A stretch of 64,000 nt of DNA from JARBUG01 sp035628915 (GTDB lineage Bacteria; Bacillota; Sulfobacillia; Symbiobacteriales; Symbiobacteriaceae): positions 416,096 through 480,095 of the forward strand of contig DASPIW010000057.1 in the NCBI GenBank assembly GCA_035628915.1. Reading direction: 5' to 3'. Below are positions 42,338 to 50,638 of this stretch, piece by piece; the stretch's first letter is position 1, and each line of letters begins with the position of its first letter. The notes under the pieces are model-generated. The model had not been told where the DNA came from and searched no databases. It saw only the letters and a list, made by a program, of their open reading frames with translations. The translations under genes were made by a program, and so were the position numbers.

Positions 42338-42364
42338 CCCGCCGGCCCACCTGTGGCCGGCGGG
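42338..42364 (+). terminator. Terminator of the MFS gene
   Basis: Perfect 10-bp repeat CCCGCCGGCC / GGCCGGCGGG with loop CACCTGT, followed by TTTCGTTTTC. Confidence 0.9.
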
Positions 42365-42395
42365 TTTCGTTTTCTTTCCACATCAAAAAAAGTTG

Positions 42396-42454
42396 TTGAC
42401 ACCCAGCATCAACCACCTGTATGATGGGTTCAGATCAAATCAATTCGTTTTGAT
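42396..42454 (+). promoter_or_regulatory. Promoter and ArsR-like operator of the ArsP-type permease gene
   Basis: TTGACA (42396-42401), 18 bases, TATGAT (42420-42425). Nine bases further on lies a 21-bp imperfect palindrome with ends ATCAAA and TTTTGAT (42434-42454), the half-site type used by ArsR/SmtB metalloid repressors. It is placed where a bound repressor would block transcription. Confidence 0.55.
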
Positions 42455-42470
42455 AAGAAGGTGCTGGGTC

Positions 42471-43406
42471 ATGGGCGACCTGCTGGTAACGTCGCTGATC
42501 AAGGTCTGGGCAACATTCAGCCACAACTGGCCGCTGCTGCTGCTAAGCGCTCTTATTTCCGCAGCGATGACGCTATACGTCGATCAGAAGAAGGTCGGCG
42601 CCTTTCTGACCCGCCACAAGAGTGCCGGCGTCGCCGGGGCAACACTGGTCGGCGTAACGACGCCCCTCTGCTCGTGCGGGACGACGGCGGTCATTCTCGG
42701 CATGATGGCCAGCATGCTGCCGTGGGCGCCGATTGTGGCCTTCATGGTCTCCTCGCCGCTCACTTCCCCGCAGGAGCTGTTCTACAGCGCAAGCCTGTTC
42801 GGCTGGCCGTTTGCCATCGCTTTCTTCGTCGCCTCCATCCTGCTCGGCCTCGTCGGCGGCTTCGTAGCCCACATTGCCGAGAGCCGGGGCTGGCTGAAGA
42901 ATCAGACCCGGATGCAGCCCATGGCGGGCGGCTCGCTTGAGGCGGATGACGCGCTGCCAATGGCGGCGACGGTCCGGTCCCGCCCCGGTCTTCGCGAGTT
43001 CGTGCGTGAGCTGGCAAGAGTCGGACTCCGCTTGCTGCTCTTTTTCCTGGGTTTCGCTTTCGTCGGGTACTTCCTGAACGGCCTGATCCCCGAGGCGTGG
43101 GTCGCTAACCTATTCGGACACGGCCGCGCATACGGGGTGGCCCTGGCAGCCACGCTGGGCCTACCGCTCTACATCAACAGCGAAGCCTCCCTGCCCCTGG
43201 TGCGGGCGATGCAGGAGCTGGGCATGAGCCCGGGCGCCACCCTGGCCTTCCTGATTACGGGGGCGGGCACCTCCATCGGGGCGATTACCGGCGCCCTGAC
43301 CATCGCCCGGTGGCGGGTAGTGGGCATCGTGGTCGGAACACTGTGGGCCGGGGCGATCTTGTGCGGGTATGCCTTCAACTCCATGTATACGGTGGGGCTG
43401 CTGTAA
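42471..43406 (+). CDS. ArsP/SO_0444-type permease (organoarsenical or metal efflux)
   Basis: 311 residues, about eight helices in two halves. The metalloid-binding motif of the family is visible as GVTTPLCSCGTTAVILGMMA (about residues 60-80), the conserved T-P-x-C-S-C-G. The second half has YINSEASLPLVRAMQELGMS and GAGTSIGAITG. ArsP exports trivalent organoarsenicals; close relatives may handle other metals or cobalt. ATG 42471 has AAGAAGGTG upstream. The ArsR-like palindrome just upstream suggests metalloid induction, but no arsR gene is adjacent. Confidence 0.85.
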   Translation: MGDLLVTSLIKVWATFSHNWPLLLLSALISAAMTLYVDQKKVGAFLTRHKSAGVAGATLVGVTTPLCSCGTTAVILGMMASMLPWAPIVAFMVSSPLTSPQELFYSASLFGWPFAIAFFVASILLGLVGGFVAHIAESRGWLKNQTRMQPMAGGSLEADDALPMAATVRSRPGLREFVRELARVGLRLLLFFLGFAFVGYFLNGLIPEAWVANLFGHGRAYGVALAATLGLPLYINSEASLPLVRAMQELGMSPGATLAFLITGAGTSIGAITGALTIARWRVVGIVVGTLWAGAILCGYAFNSMYTVGLL

Positions 43407-43414
43407 ATGCGGAC

Positions 43415-43443
43415 GGGGCCGGCTGCAGAACGCAGCCGGCCCC
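43415..43443 (+). terminator. Bidirectional terminator (permease / proA)
   Basis: Perfect 12-bp repeat GGGGCCGGCTGC / GCAGCCGGCCCC with loop AGAAC between the converging genes. Confidence 0.85.
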
Positions 43444-43456
43444 TTCCGGTATGCCG

Positions 43457-44686
43457 TTATCGCACCTGACCGTTGCCCAGCACGAGGTACTTGTAGCTGG
43501 TCAGTTCCGCCAGGCCCATGGGACCGCGGGCGTGCAGCTTCTGGGTGCTGATGCCGATCTCCGCCCCGAAGCCGAACTCGCCGCCGTCGGTAAACCGTGT
43601 CGAAGCGTTGTGGTAGACGGCAGCCGCATCGACGGCGCCGAGGAACCGGGCTGCCACCGCCGCATCGCTGGTGATGATCGCCTCCGAGTGGCGGGTGCCG
43701 TACCGGGCGATGTGCACCAGCGCCTCATCCAGGCCGCCGACGACCCGCACCGAGAAGATCAGGTCGTTATACTCAACCGCCCAGTCCGCCTCCGTGGCCG
43801 TCTCAGCCCAGGGCAGGTGCGACAGAGTCTCGCCGCATCCCCGCAGAACGACGCCCCGCTCACGCAGCTGTGGCCCGACCAGATCAAGCAGCGCCGCGGC
43901 CACAGCCCGGTCGACCAGCAGCGTCTCCGCCGCGTTGCAGACGGCCGGGTTGCTGCACTTGGCGTTTACCGTAACGGCCGCGGCCATCTCCAGGTCGGCG
44001 GCCTCATGTACGTAAATGTGGCAGACGCCGGCGCCCGTCTCAATCACCGGGACGCGGCTCTCTTTCAAAACGGCCTGGATCAGCCCGGCGCCGCCCCGGG
44101 GAATTAGCACGTCCACCAGTCCGGTGGCGTTCATCAGTTCCATGGCAGCCTCCCGGGCGGAAGGCAGCACCTGCGCCAGTTCAGCCGGCAGACCGGCCCG
44201 CCGCAGCCCATCTTGCAGGGCGGCGCCCAGAGCCGCGTTGGAGTGGGCCGCTTCCTTGCCGCCCTTCAGCAGCACGGCGTTTCCCGCCCGCAGGCAGAGG
44301 GCGGCAGCGTCGACCGTCACGCCGGGCCGCGCTTCATAAATGATCCCGATGACGCCCAGCGGCACCCGCACCCGCCGGATGGTCAGTCCATTGGGCCGCT
44401 GCCATGCGGCCAGTTCCTCGCCGAGGATCTCCGGCATGGCGGCAACGGCGGTGACGCCTTCACGGATGCCCGCAAGCTTCCTGGCATCGAGCCGGAGGCG
44501 GGCCACCATGGGACCCGGCAGGTGGGCGGCAGCCTTCAGGTCTGCTTCGTTGGCCGCGAGAATTTCCGCTTCGTGCTCGCTGAGCGCATGGGCGATGGCG
44601 TGCAGGGCGGCACGCCGCTGGTCCGAGGGGGCTGCTTCCAGGAGGCGCTGGGCTTCCCGGGCCTTGCCGGCCAGTTGTGCGATCAT
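43457..44686 (-). CDS. proA: Glutamate-5-semialdehyde dehydrogenase (gamma-glutamyl phosphate reductase)
   Basis: Second step of proline synthesis: reduces glutamyl-5-phosphate with NADPH. 409 residues, the usual length. Seen: VPLGVIGIIYEARPGVTVDA (about 100-120), LLKGGKEAAHSNAALG, and the active-site Cys region AKCSNPAVCNAAETLL. ATG 44686 has GGAGGTAG upstream and overlaps the proB stop by 4 bases, so ProB and ProA are coupled, in keeping with the need to channel labile glutamyl phosphate. Confidence 0.97.
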   Translation of the reverse strand: MIAQLAGKAREAQRLLEAAPSDQRRAALHAIAHALSEHEAEILAANEADLKAAAHLPGPMVARLRLDARKLAGIREGVTAVAAMPEILGEELAAWQRPNGLTIRRVRVPLGVIGIIYEARPGVTVDAAALCLRAGNAVLLKGGKEAAHSNAALGAALQDGLRRAGLPAELAQVLPSAREAAMELMNATGLVDVLIPRGGAGLIQAVLKESRVPVIETGAGVCHIYVHEAADLEMAAAVTVNAKCSNPAVCNAAETLLVDRAVAAALLDLVGPQLRERGVVLRGCGETLSHLPWAETATEADWAVEYNDLIFSVRVVGGLDEALVHIARYGTRHSEAIITSDAAVAARFLGAVDAAAVYHNASTRFTDGGEFGFGAEIGISTQKLHARGPMGLAELTSYKYLVLGNGQVR

Positions 44687-45477
44687 GCTCCTACCTCCTC
44701 CGCAAACAGCGTGCCGACCGGTTCGCCGGCCACAATCGCCCGGAGGACGCCCGGCGCCCCACCGTTGGCCAGCACCATGGGAATGTGCGCCGCTGAGCAA
44801 ATGCGGGCCGCGTGAATCTTCGTCACCATGCCGCCGGTGCCCCGCAGCGACCCGGCGCCCCCGGCCATCGCCTCCAGGTCGTCGCCGGCGGAAACGCTGG
44901 AGAGCGGGCTGAGGCCGGTCTTGCCCCGGGGATCTTCCGGGTAGAGCCCGTCGACATCCGTCAGGAGGACCAGCAGGTCGGCGCCGATCATGGCCGCGAC
45001 GCGGGCCGAGAGGGTGTCGTTGTCGCCGACCCGAATCTGCTCGCTGGAGACCGAGTCGTTCTCGTTGACGATGGGGATGACGCCCCACGAGAGCAGCCGG
45101 TCGATGACGCCGGCGGCCACCTCGCGGCGGTGCCCGTCTTCAAAGTCCTGCCGGGTCAGCAGAATTTGACCGACGGCCCGCCCGTAGTCGGAGAAGAGCG
45201 CCTCATACCGGTGCATCAGCAGTCCCTGGCCGATGGCAGCCAGCGCCTGCTTGGTCAGTGTCTCTGTTGGCCGCCGCTCCAGTCCGAGGCGGCCCATACC
45301 GGCACCGACGGCGCCGGATGTGACCAGGACCAACCGGCGCCCCTCGGCCTGCAGGTCGGAAAGCTGGCGGACAAGGGCTTCCATGCGCCCGATGTGCAGA
45401 TGCCCATTGGGATGAGTCAGGGTGCTGGTGCCGACCTTCACGACAATTCGTTTACATTCTTTCAGCCCGTGTCGCAT
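44683..45477 (-). CDS. proB: Glutamate 5-kinase (without PUA domain)
   Basis: First committed step of proline synthesis: glutamate + ATP to glutamyl-5-phosphate. 264 residues, the short form lacking the C-terminal PUA domain. Amino-acid-kinase signatures: CKRIVVKVGTSTLTHPNG, VLVTSGAVGAGMGRLG, IVNENDSVSSEQIRVGDNDT and GTGGMVTKIHAA. ATG 45477 has GGAGGGTG upstream; the longer open frame beyond it runs into the T-box leader. Expression depends on the Pro T-box upstream. Confidence 0.96.
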   Translation of the reverse strand: MRHGLKECKRIVVKVGTSTLTHPNGHLHIGRMEALVRQLSDLQAEGRRLVLVTSGAVGAGMGRLGLERRPTETLTKQALAAIGQGLLMHRYEALFSDYGRAVGQILLTRQDFEDGHRREVAAGVIDRLLSWGVIPIVNENDSVSSEQIRVGDNDTLSARVAAMIGADLLVLLTDVDGLYPEDPRGKTGLSPLSSVSAGDDLEAMAGGAGSLRGTGGMVTKIHAARICSAAHIPMVLANGGAPGVLRAIVAGEPVGTLFAEEVGA

Positions 45478-45494
45478 GCGTTTCACCCTCCGTC

Positions 45495-45780
45495 TACATG
45501 TCCGGCAAAACAAAAACTCCGCCCCGCAATTGTTTGCCGGACGGAGTTTGACTTCCGTGGTACCACCAGGCTGAGCCCGCAAATGTGCAAGCCCGCTCAT
45601 CACACACGCCAACACGTGCGCCCCGGGAGTAACGGGCGGGGTGCCCGGGAGAGCTCATCGCTTCCGGCTCGGGGATGGGTTCAGCAACTTTGGCCTGACC
45701 GGACTTGCACCATGTGCCCGGCTCTCTGAACAGGCTTCCGCTACTTACTGGTTCCCGTCGTTGCCTTTTTCAAGTATTAG
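45495..45780 (-). promoter_or_regulatory. T-box riboswitch controlling proBA (proline tRNA sensing)
   Basis: On the minus strand the leader has the GA-motif CAGAGAGCCGGG, the GGTGCAAG element, and the T-box bulge GGTGGTACCACGG (around 45556-45569). Next comes a terminator with arms AAACTCCGTCC / GGCGGAGTTT and a TTTTTGTTTT run (about 45508-45548). After TGAA in the specifier region the bases read CCCA, giving Pro codon CCC or CCA, in line with the downstream genes. Uncharged tRNA-Pro should turn on proline synthesis. Confidence 0.88.
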
Positions 45781-45785
45781 ATCGA

Positions 45786-45814
45786 ATTATAGGGAGGGTG
45801 GGACCCCTTGTCAA
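45786..45814 (-). promoter_or_regulatory. Sigma-A promoter of proBA
   Basis: Read on the minus strand: TTGACA (45814-45809), 17 bases, TATAAT (45791-45786). A perfect consensus promoter directly before the T-box leader, so control relies on the riboswitch rather than on initiation. Confidence 0.9.
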
Positions 45815-45972
45815 TAGGAGGAGGCAGGTAAAATGTAGCGGGGTGTACATGAACAACCTAGGGTCCGACATAATAATGATTGACTCCTTTTCTTGCACTT
45901 TCGTGCCATCGTGCCAACACTTTGCAGCATGATAGGGTAACAGTAGTAACGACGAACGGAGGTGCGAACGAA

Positions 45973-46113
45973 ATGGCCCTGTTCGAATGCAAGGCATGCG
46001 GCAAGGTTCGGGAAGGTACGCAGGGTGGTCGGTGCAAGCCGAAGGTCTGTGAGTGCGGAGCCGAAGGCAAGTTCGAGAAGGTCGTTGAGGCCGCGAAGGA
46101 AGAGAAGAAGTAG
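45973..46113 (+). CDS. Small zinc-ribbon/rubredoxin-like protein (RCKP type)
   Basis: 46 residues: MALFECKACGKVREGTQGGR, then CKPKVCECG and a Lys/Glu-rich tail. Two CxxC-type knuckles (CKAC and CECG, plus an extra Cys in RCKPK) indicate one bound metal, iron or zinc. Small proteins of this type occur in anaerobes and are thought to be redox or metal carriers; the role is unknown. ATG 45973 has GGAGGTG upstream. It ends 9 bases before the YCII-like gene. Confidence 0.8.
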   Translation: MALFECKACGKVREGTQGGRCKPKVCECGAEGKFEKVVEAAKEEKK

Positions 46114-46122
46114 GTGTCAGCA

Positions 46123-46422
46123 ATGCCGCTGGCGTTCCTGTACCGGCTGCTGCCCGTTCGTCCCACGCTGGGGTTTGACGCCACTCCGGAAGAAGATGAG
46201 ATCGTCGGCCGCCATTTCTCCTACCTGAAAGGCCTGTTGGCCGAAGGCAGACTCGTATTGGCAGCCCCTGCCGCCGATTACTCATTTGGACTTACGATCT
46301 TTGAAGCCGAATCTGAGGCGGAAGCTCGGGCGATTATGGAAGGCGATCCGGCGGTCCGCAACGGGATCATGACAGCGGAACTCATTCCCTTGAAAATCGC
46401 GCTCCTGCGTGGGCGCGACTAG
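46123..46422 (+). CDS. YCII-related domain protein
   Basis: 99 residues with the ferredoxin-like alpha/beta YCII fold: FLYRLLPVRPTLGFDATPEE, then HFSYLKGLLAEGRLVLAAPA and a Phe/Ile-rich sheet FGLTIFEAESEAEARAIMEG with D-P-A-V at the end. Relatives are small cytoplasmic proteins of uncertain function; some act in decarboxylation or dehalogenation pathways. It follows the zinc-ribbon gene closely and is probably co-transcribed. Confidence 0.8.
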   Translation: MPLAFLYRLLPVRPTLGFDATPEEDEIVGRHFSYLKGLLAEGRLVLAAPAADYSFGLTIFEAESEAEARAIMEGDPAVRNGIMTAELIPLKIALLRGRD

Positions 46423-46434
46423 TCCTTACTCAAC

Positions 46435-46466
46435 AAGGCAGGGAAGCGTGATCGCGGCCCTGCCTT
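46435..46466 (+). terminator. Terminator after the YCII gene
   Basis: Perfect 9-bp repeat AAGGCAGGG / CCCTGCCTT with a 14-base loop, followed by CTTCTT. Confidence 0.7.
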
Positions 46467-46504
46467 CTTCTTAGCCCGAAAACGAAGGAGGCGCCACAAC
46501 ACAC

Positions 46505-47044
46505 GTGAAGATTCTAGTCCTGTACGGCAGCAGCCGCCGGAACGGCAACTCCGAAGCGCTGGCCGATCACCTTACCCGCGGCCTGGAATGCACCCGTATT
46601 TACCTGGCCGACAAAAAGATCACCCCTATTGTCGACAAGCGGCACGCACCGGAAGGATTCAGCCCGGTAGACGACGATCAAGATGAGATCGTCCGCCAGT
46701 TGCTGGCGCACGACATCATTATCTTTGCGACGCCGCTCTATTGGTATGGCATGTCTGGCCAGATGAAGCTGTTCGTCGACCGCTGGTCGCAGAGCCTGCG
46801 AGATACCCGGTATGACTTCAAGAACGGCATGGCCGGCAAGAAGGCGATTGCCGTGATTGCCGGGGGAGATAATCCCCGGATCAAGGCGCTGCCGTTGGTG
46901 CAGCAGTTCCAGTACATATTCACGTTCATGGGCATGGAGTTCGCCGGATACGTCCTGGGCAAGGGCGGCAAGCCAGGCGAGGTGCTGCAGGACGAGCGGG
47001 CCCTCGGAGAAGCCGATCAGTTGCGCCGCCTGCTATGTGAATGA
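46505..47044 (+). CDS. NAD(P)H-dependent FMN reductase / flavodoxin-fold oxidoreductase
   Basis: 179 residues with a flavodoxin-like fold. FMN phosphate loop VLYGSSRRNGNSEAL (about residues 4-18) and ATPLYWYGMSGQMKLFVDR (about 78-96), the isoalloxazine-contact loop of this family. Expected to reduce FMN, quinones or metal ions with NAD(P)H. GTG 46505 is the first plausible start; AAGGAGG stands 13 bases upstream, slightly far. Single gene between two terminators. Confidence 0.88.
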   Translation: MKILVLYGSSRRNGNSEALADHLTRGLECTRIYLADKKITPIVDKRHAPEGFSPVDDDQDEIVRQLLAHDIIIFATPLYWYGMSGQMKLFVDRWSQSLRDTRYDFKNGMAGKKAIAVIAGGDNPRIKALPLVQQFQYIFTFMGMEFAGYVLGKGGKPGEVLQDERALGEADQLRRLLCE

Positions 47045-47051
47045 GAAACGA

Positions 47052-47078
47052 AAGCCGGGGGCTTGCGACCCCCGGTTT
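47052..47078 (+). terminator. Bidirectional terminator (flavin reductase / VOC gene)
   Basis: Arms CCGGGGG (47055-47061) and CCCCCGG (47069-47075), flanked by A- and T-rich ends (GAAAG / TTTCC), between converging genes. Confidence 0.75.
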
Positions 47079-47096
47079 CCTGTTATGCGATCATCG

Positions 47097-47462
47097 TTAA
47101 GCGCCCTGCACCATCTCGATGATGCCGAACTTGTTACCTTCCGTATCCATGCAGTAACAGAAGAGCCCAACGCCGGGAATGGTCTGGATTTCGCCGACCA
47201 CCTTGCCCCCATGCTCGGTGACCTTTGCGCGGTACTCCGCGATGGACGGTACGCCGAGGGTGTTGATGGTGCCTCCGTCGATGGGAGTGCCGAGCATGAG
47301 TGCACCATTAATGCCCGGTTCTTCATCGGGCCCGGCCGTGCAGAGCCAATAGCCGTCGCCGCCGCCCCACCCTTCGATCTTCCAGCCGAACACTTTCTCA
47401 TAGAACGGGATCGCTCGCTTGGGATCCTGGATCGGAATCTCGAAGTGGACAACCTTCGGCAT
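47097..47462 (-). CDS. VOC (glyoxalase/extradiol dioxygenase fold) family protein
   Basis: 121 residues: two beta-alpha-beta-beta-beta modules. The first starts VVHFEIPIQDPKRAIPFYEK with FGWKIEGW; the second ends GVGLFCYCMDTEGNKFGIIE, with the metal-binding-type final Glu. Substrate cannot be told from sequence; relatives include lactoylglutathione lyases and antibiotic-binding proteins. ATG 47462 has GGAGGGG 6 bases upstream. Confidence 0.88.
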   Translation of the reverse strand: MPKVVHFEIPIQDPKRAIPFYEKVFGWKIEGWGGGDGYWLCTAGPDEEPGINGALMLGTPIDGGTINTLGVPSIAEYRAKVTEHGGKVVGEIQTIPGVGLFCYCMDTEGNKFGIIEMVQGA

Positions 47463-47656
47463 ACCGTTCCCCTCCACGATATACGACCTAATCTGGCAAT
47501 TCTCGCCACAGAGGGAAAACTCCTCCCCGATTGACTCGGGAGGATTTTCACATATAATAGGATCATTTTGGTTATACAGGAAGGATGCATAGATGAAGGG
47601 TCGTATTGTAAAGGAAGCGTAAAGGCGCTTATTGCGGGTCCCCAGGGGGTGACAGC

Positions 47657-50620
47657 ATGGCCCAACCGAACCGAAACAGCCCCAGGCAGTATCCCACCCC
47701 TCCCGCCCCCCGGCGGGATATTCTGACAGTTGTTCGGTTCATCGTCCCCCTCGGACTGGTTGCCTCCCTGGGCACGGCGCTCACGACCCCGCAATGGCAT
47801 GATTTCTGGCTGATGCCCGGGTCTTTGACGATCATCCTCCTCACGGCCTGGCACGAACGTGTGTCCCCGGGCATGCGGCTCCTCCTGGTGATTGGAGGGG
47901 CGGTCTGCACGGGCACCGGGCTTCTAGAAGACCTCAGCGGCCGCGGCGCCTATACCACGCTCATGTACCTGCTGGCGCTGGCATGCGGGACCACGCTGGT
48001 GCGCTGGTCGTTCGGGTTTGGCACCGCTTTCATTTCGTTGAGCTATCTGTCTGCCCGCCACTTCGGCCTCCCGGCAGTGGGACTCGAATACGCATTGACC
48101 ACGGCGATTACGGATCTGGTCAGCTTCGCCATGGTGAGCATCCTCGTATACGGAGTGGCAGCGAGCCAGCGCGAAATTCGCTCCCTGCACCTCTTGCTCA
48201 GCGCCCGGTCCCGCCAGACGGAAAACGAGCTGCAGCGCACGCTCGAAGCCTCCCGGGACATTGTGCTCGTCACTTCGATCGATGGCCGGATTCTCAGCGT
48301 AAGTCCCGTATGTCGGGAGATTCTGGGCTACACCCCGGACGAAATCGTTGGGCGTCGGCCCCAGGACTTCGTGCATCCTGACGACGAACCCGAAATGCTC
48401 AGGCGACTGGACGAACTGGCCGAAGGCGACCGGCTGATCCGATCCGAAGACCGCTACATCCGCAAGGATGGTACGGTCGTCTGGCTGGAGTGGAGCGCCA
48501 GGCGCGATGAAGCGGACGGAGTGATTCGGTGCGTCGCCCGGGACGTCACCGAAAGGCAGCGGGCCGACCAGTTGCTGCTGGAGAGTGAGCAGCGCTATCG
48601 GGCGCTGTTTGACTGCAACCCGGACATTATCATCGTCTCCACACTGGAACATGGCATGGTTGCGGCCAACCCGGCATTCGGGGCGGTCACCGGTTTTGAC
48701 CCGGAGCATTTCCTGCGGCTAAGCCGGCCGGAACGGGGCGAGCTGTTATTCCAAGGGCTGCCAGGAGACCGGGACAGGTGGGTCAGGTACGTCGATGCTG
48801 CGGGCCAGGGCGAGATGCAGACGGCCGAAGTGAGGGTAACCGACTGCAACCGCCGGTGGGTGACCCTGGAGGCCACTTTCATACCGATGGTGCTTGGCGG
48901 CCAGATATGCGGCGTGTACGTCGTCGCAAAGGATATCAGTGAGCGCAAGAAGGCGGAGATCGCCCAGGCCCGGCTTGCCGCCGTGGTGGAGGCCACCACG
49001 GACTTCATCGCTCAGACCGATCCGACGGGCAAGGGGCTCTTTCTGAACAAGGCCGCCAGATCACTGGCGGGTAACCGCACCCCATACAAATGGCGCATGA
49101 GCGACTTGTACACGCCGGAATCCCAGCGAATGATCAGCACCGCGGCCATTGCCGCCGCCGTGCGGACGGGCAGTTGGAGCGGCGAGGCCGTGTGGCGGGG
49201 CAGAGACGGCGTCGAAGTACCGGTTTCACAGGTGATCCTGGCGCACAAAGGGCCGGACGGCGAGGTCGAATACCTTTCAACCATCGCCCGGGACATCGGC
49301 GAGCGGAGGCGGTTTGAGGCCAAACTAGCCCATTTGGCCGCACATGACGCCCTTACCGGATTGCTCAACCGCCGCGGTCTCGAAGAGGCTTCCCCCGGTC
49401 ACCTCTGCGGCAGCCCCGGTGCCGTCCTGTATGTGGATCTCGATGAGTTCAAGTACGTCAACGACAGCCTGGGCCACCGGGCGGGCGATGAGTTGCTGCG
49501 AAACCTCGGTTCACTGCTCAAAAGCCGCGTGCGGCCCGGCGATCTCGTCTCGCGGCTCAGCGGTGACGAATTCGTCGTCATGCTCCCCAACACCGATCGC
49601 GTTACGGCGCAGACCATTGCGGCCACGATCCTGGAGGTGCTCCGGCACCAGCCGCTGGACGTCGCCGGCCAAAAAGTCAGCATAACAGCGTCGATCGGCC
49701 TGGCGTTTCACCCGGAGCATGGCATCACCATGGAAGAGCTCCTGGCACACGCCGACCAGGCCATGTACCAGGCCAAGGAGAAGGGCAGGAACATCCTGGC
49801 TGTCTATGAACACGACACGGACTGGACCTCGCGCCTGGAGTCACGGATGACCTGGGAACGCTTGATTCGCACGGCCCTGGACGGCAGCGGATTGATGCTG
49901 TTCGCTCAGCCCATTGTCGACCTGACTTCGTTCAACGTCTCTCACTACGAATTGCTGCTGCGCATGTCCGACGGAAGCGGCGGAGTGGTTTCGCCCACCA
50001 TGTTCCTGCACGTAGCCGAGCGCTTCGGCCTGATTCACCAGATTGACCGTTGGGTGGTGCGCGAGGCGATCGCCTTGCTGGCCCGGCATGAAGCAGAAGG
50101 CCGGGACCTGTTCCTGGAGGTGAATCTGTCAGGCAAGGCTCTGACGGATACGGAGCTGCTTTCGATCATCCGGCGCGATCTGGCAGCGACCGGCATTGCA
50201 CCGCAAAGGCTGGTCTTTGAAATCACCGAAACGGCGGCAATCGCTGACTTCGACGTCGCCTTGGAGTTCATTCACGTACTCAAGGGGCTGGGTTGCCGGT
50301 TTGCCCTGGATGACTTCGGTGCCGGCTTCAGTTCCTTTGACCGGCTCAAGCGTCTGCCCGTCGACTACCTGAAGCTGGACGGCAGCTTTATCCGGGACCT
50401 GGCCTCCGACGAAGAGGACCGGCACCTGGTAAAGGCAATGGTCGAAGTGGCAAGAGGCCTGGGTAAGGCGACCATCGCGGAATGGGTGGAGGATGCCAGG
50501 ACGATCGAGATTCTGCGGGAGTCCGGCGTCGACTATGCACAGGGCCACCATGTGGGGCGCCCCCTGCCCATCTCCGATATCTGGCCGCAGGAGCGGCGCG
50601 AAGAGGCCACGGCAACCTAG
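47657..50620 (+). CDS. Membrane PAS-PAS-PAS-GGDEF-EAL protein (c-di-GMP turnover)
   Basis: 987 residues. Order: five or six N-terminal helices (about 20-170), PAS domain (about 195-305, SRDIVLVTSIDGRILSVSPV), a second PAS (about 315-435), a third (about 440-560), GGDEF (about 565-725) and EAL (about 735-987). The cyclase signature is RLSGDEFVVML (SGDEF), so cyclase activity is doubtful and the domain may be a GTP-binding regulator. The phosphodiesterase core looks intact: YELLLRM (ELL instead of EAL), EVNLSG, FEITETAA, LDDFGAGFSSF, LKLDGSFI and IAEWVED. Net c-di-GMP breakdown is the likelier role. ATG 47657 has AGGGGGTGA upstream; single gene. Confidence 0.9.
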   Translation: MAQPNRNSPRQYPTPPAPRRDILTVVRFIVPLGLVASLGTALTTPQWHDFWLMPGSLTIILLTAWHERVSPGMRLLLVIGGAVCTGTGLLEDLSGRGAYTTLMYLLALACGTTLVRWSFGFGTAFISLSYLSARHFGLPAVGLEYALTTAITDLVSFAMVSILVYGVAASQREIRSLHLLLSARSRQTENELQRTLEASRDIVLVTSIDGRILSVSPVCREILGYTPDEIVGRRPQDFVHPDDEPEMLRRLDELAEGDRLIRSEDRYIRKDGTVVWLEWSARRDEADGVIRCVARDVTERQRADQLLLESEQRYRALFDCNPDIIIVSTLEHGMVAANPAFGAVTGFDPEHFLRLSRPERGELLFQGLPGDRDRWVRYVDAAGQGEMQTAEVRVTDCNRRWVTLEATFIPMVLGGQICGVYVVAKDISERKKAEIAQARLAAVVEATTDFIAQTDPTGKGLFLNKAARSLAGNRTPYKWRMSDLYTPESQRMISTAAIAAAVRTGSWSGEAVWRGRDGVEVPVSQVILAHKGPDGEVEYLSTIARDIGERRRFEAKLAHLAAHDALTGLLNRRGLEEASPGHLCGSPGAVLYVDLDEFKYVNDSLGHRAGDELLRNLGSLLKSRVRPGDLVSRLSGDEFVVMLPNTDRVTAQTIAATILEVLRHQPLDVAGQKVSITASIGLAFHPEHGITMEELLAHADQAMYQAKEKGRNILAVYEHDTDWTSRLESRMTWERLIRTALDGSGLMLFAQPIVDLTSFNVSHYELLLRMSDGSGGVVSPTMFLHVAERFGLIHQIDRWVVREAIALLARHEAEGRDLFLEVNLSGKALTDTELLSIIRRDLAATGIAPQRLVFEITETAAIADFDVALEFIHVLKGLGCRFALDDFGAGFSSFDRLKRLPVDYLKLDGSFIRDLASDEEDRHLVKAMVEVARGLGKATIAEWVEDARTIEILRESGVDYAQGHHVGRPLPISDIWPQERREEATAT

Positions 50621-50630
50621 TGCCGTGGCC
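50605..50630 (+). terminator. Terminator of the GGDEF-EAL gene, overlapping its stop codon
   Basis: Perfect 10-bp repeat GGCCACGGCA / TGCCGTGGCC, the loop including TAG; TTTCCC follows. The next gene converges. Confidence 0.8.
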
Positions 50631-50638
50631 TTTCCCGT

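Noticed and set aside
43457..45088. A 543-residue ProA reading
   Set aside because: The first 134 residues are a shadow of proB; the start at 44686 has a ribosome site and overlaps the proB stop.
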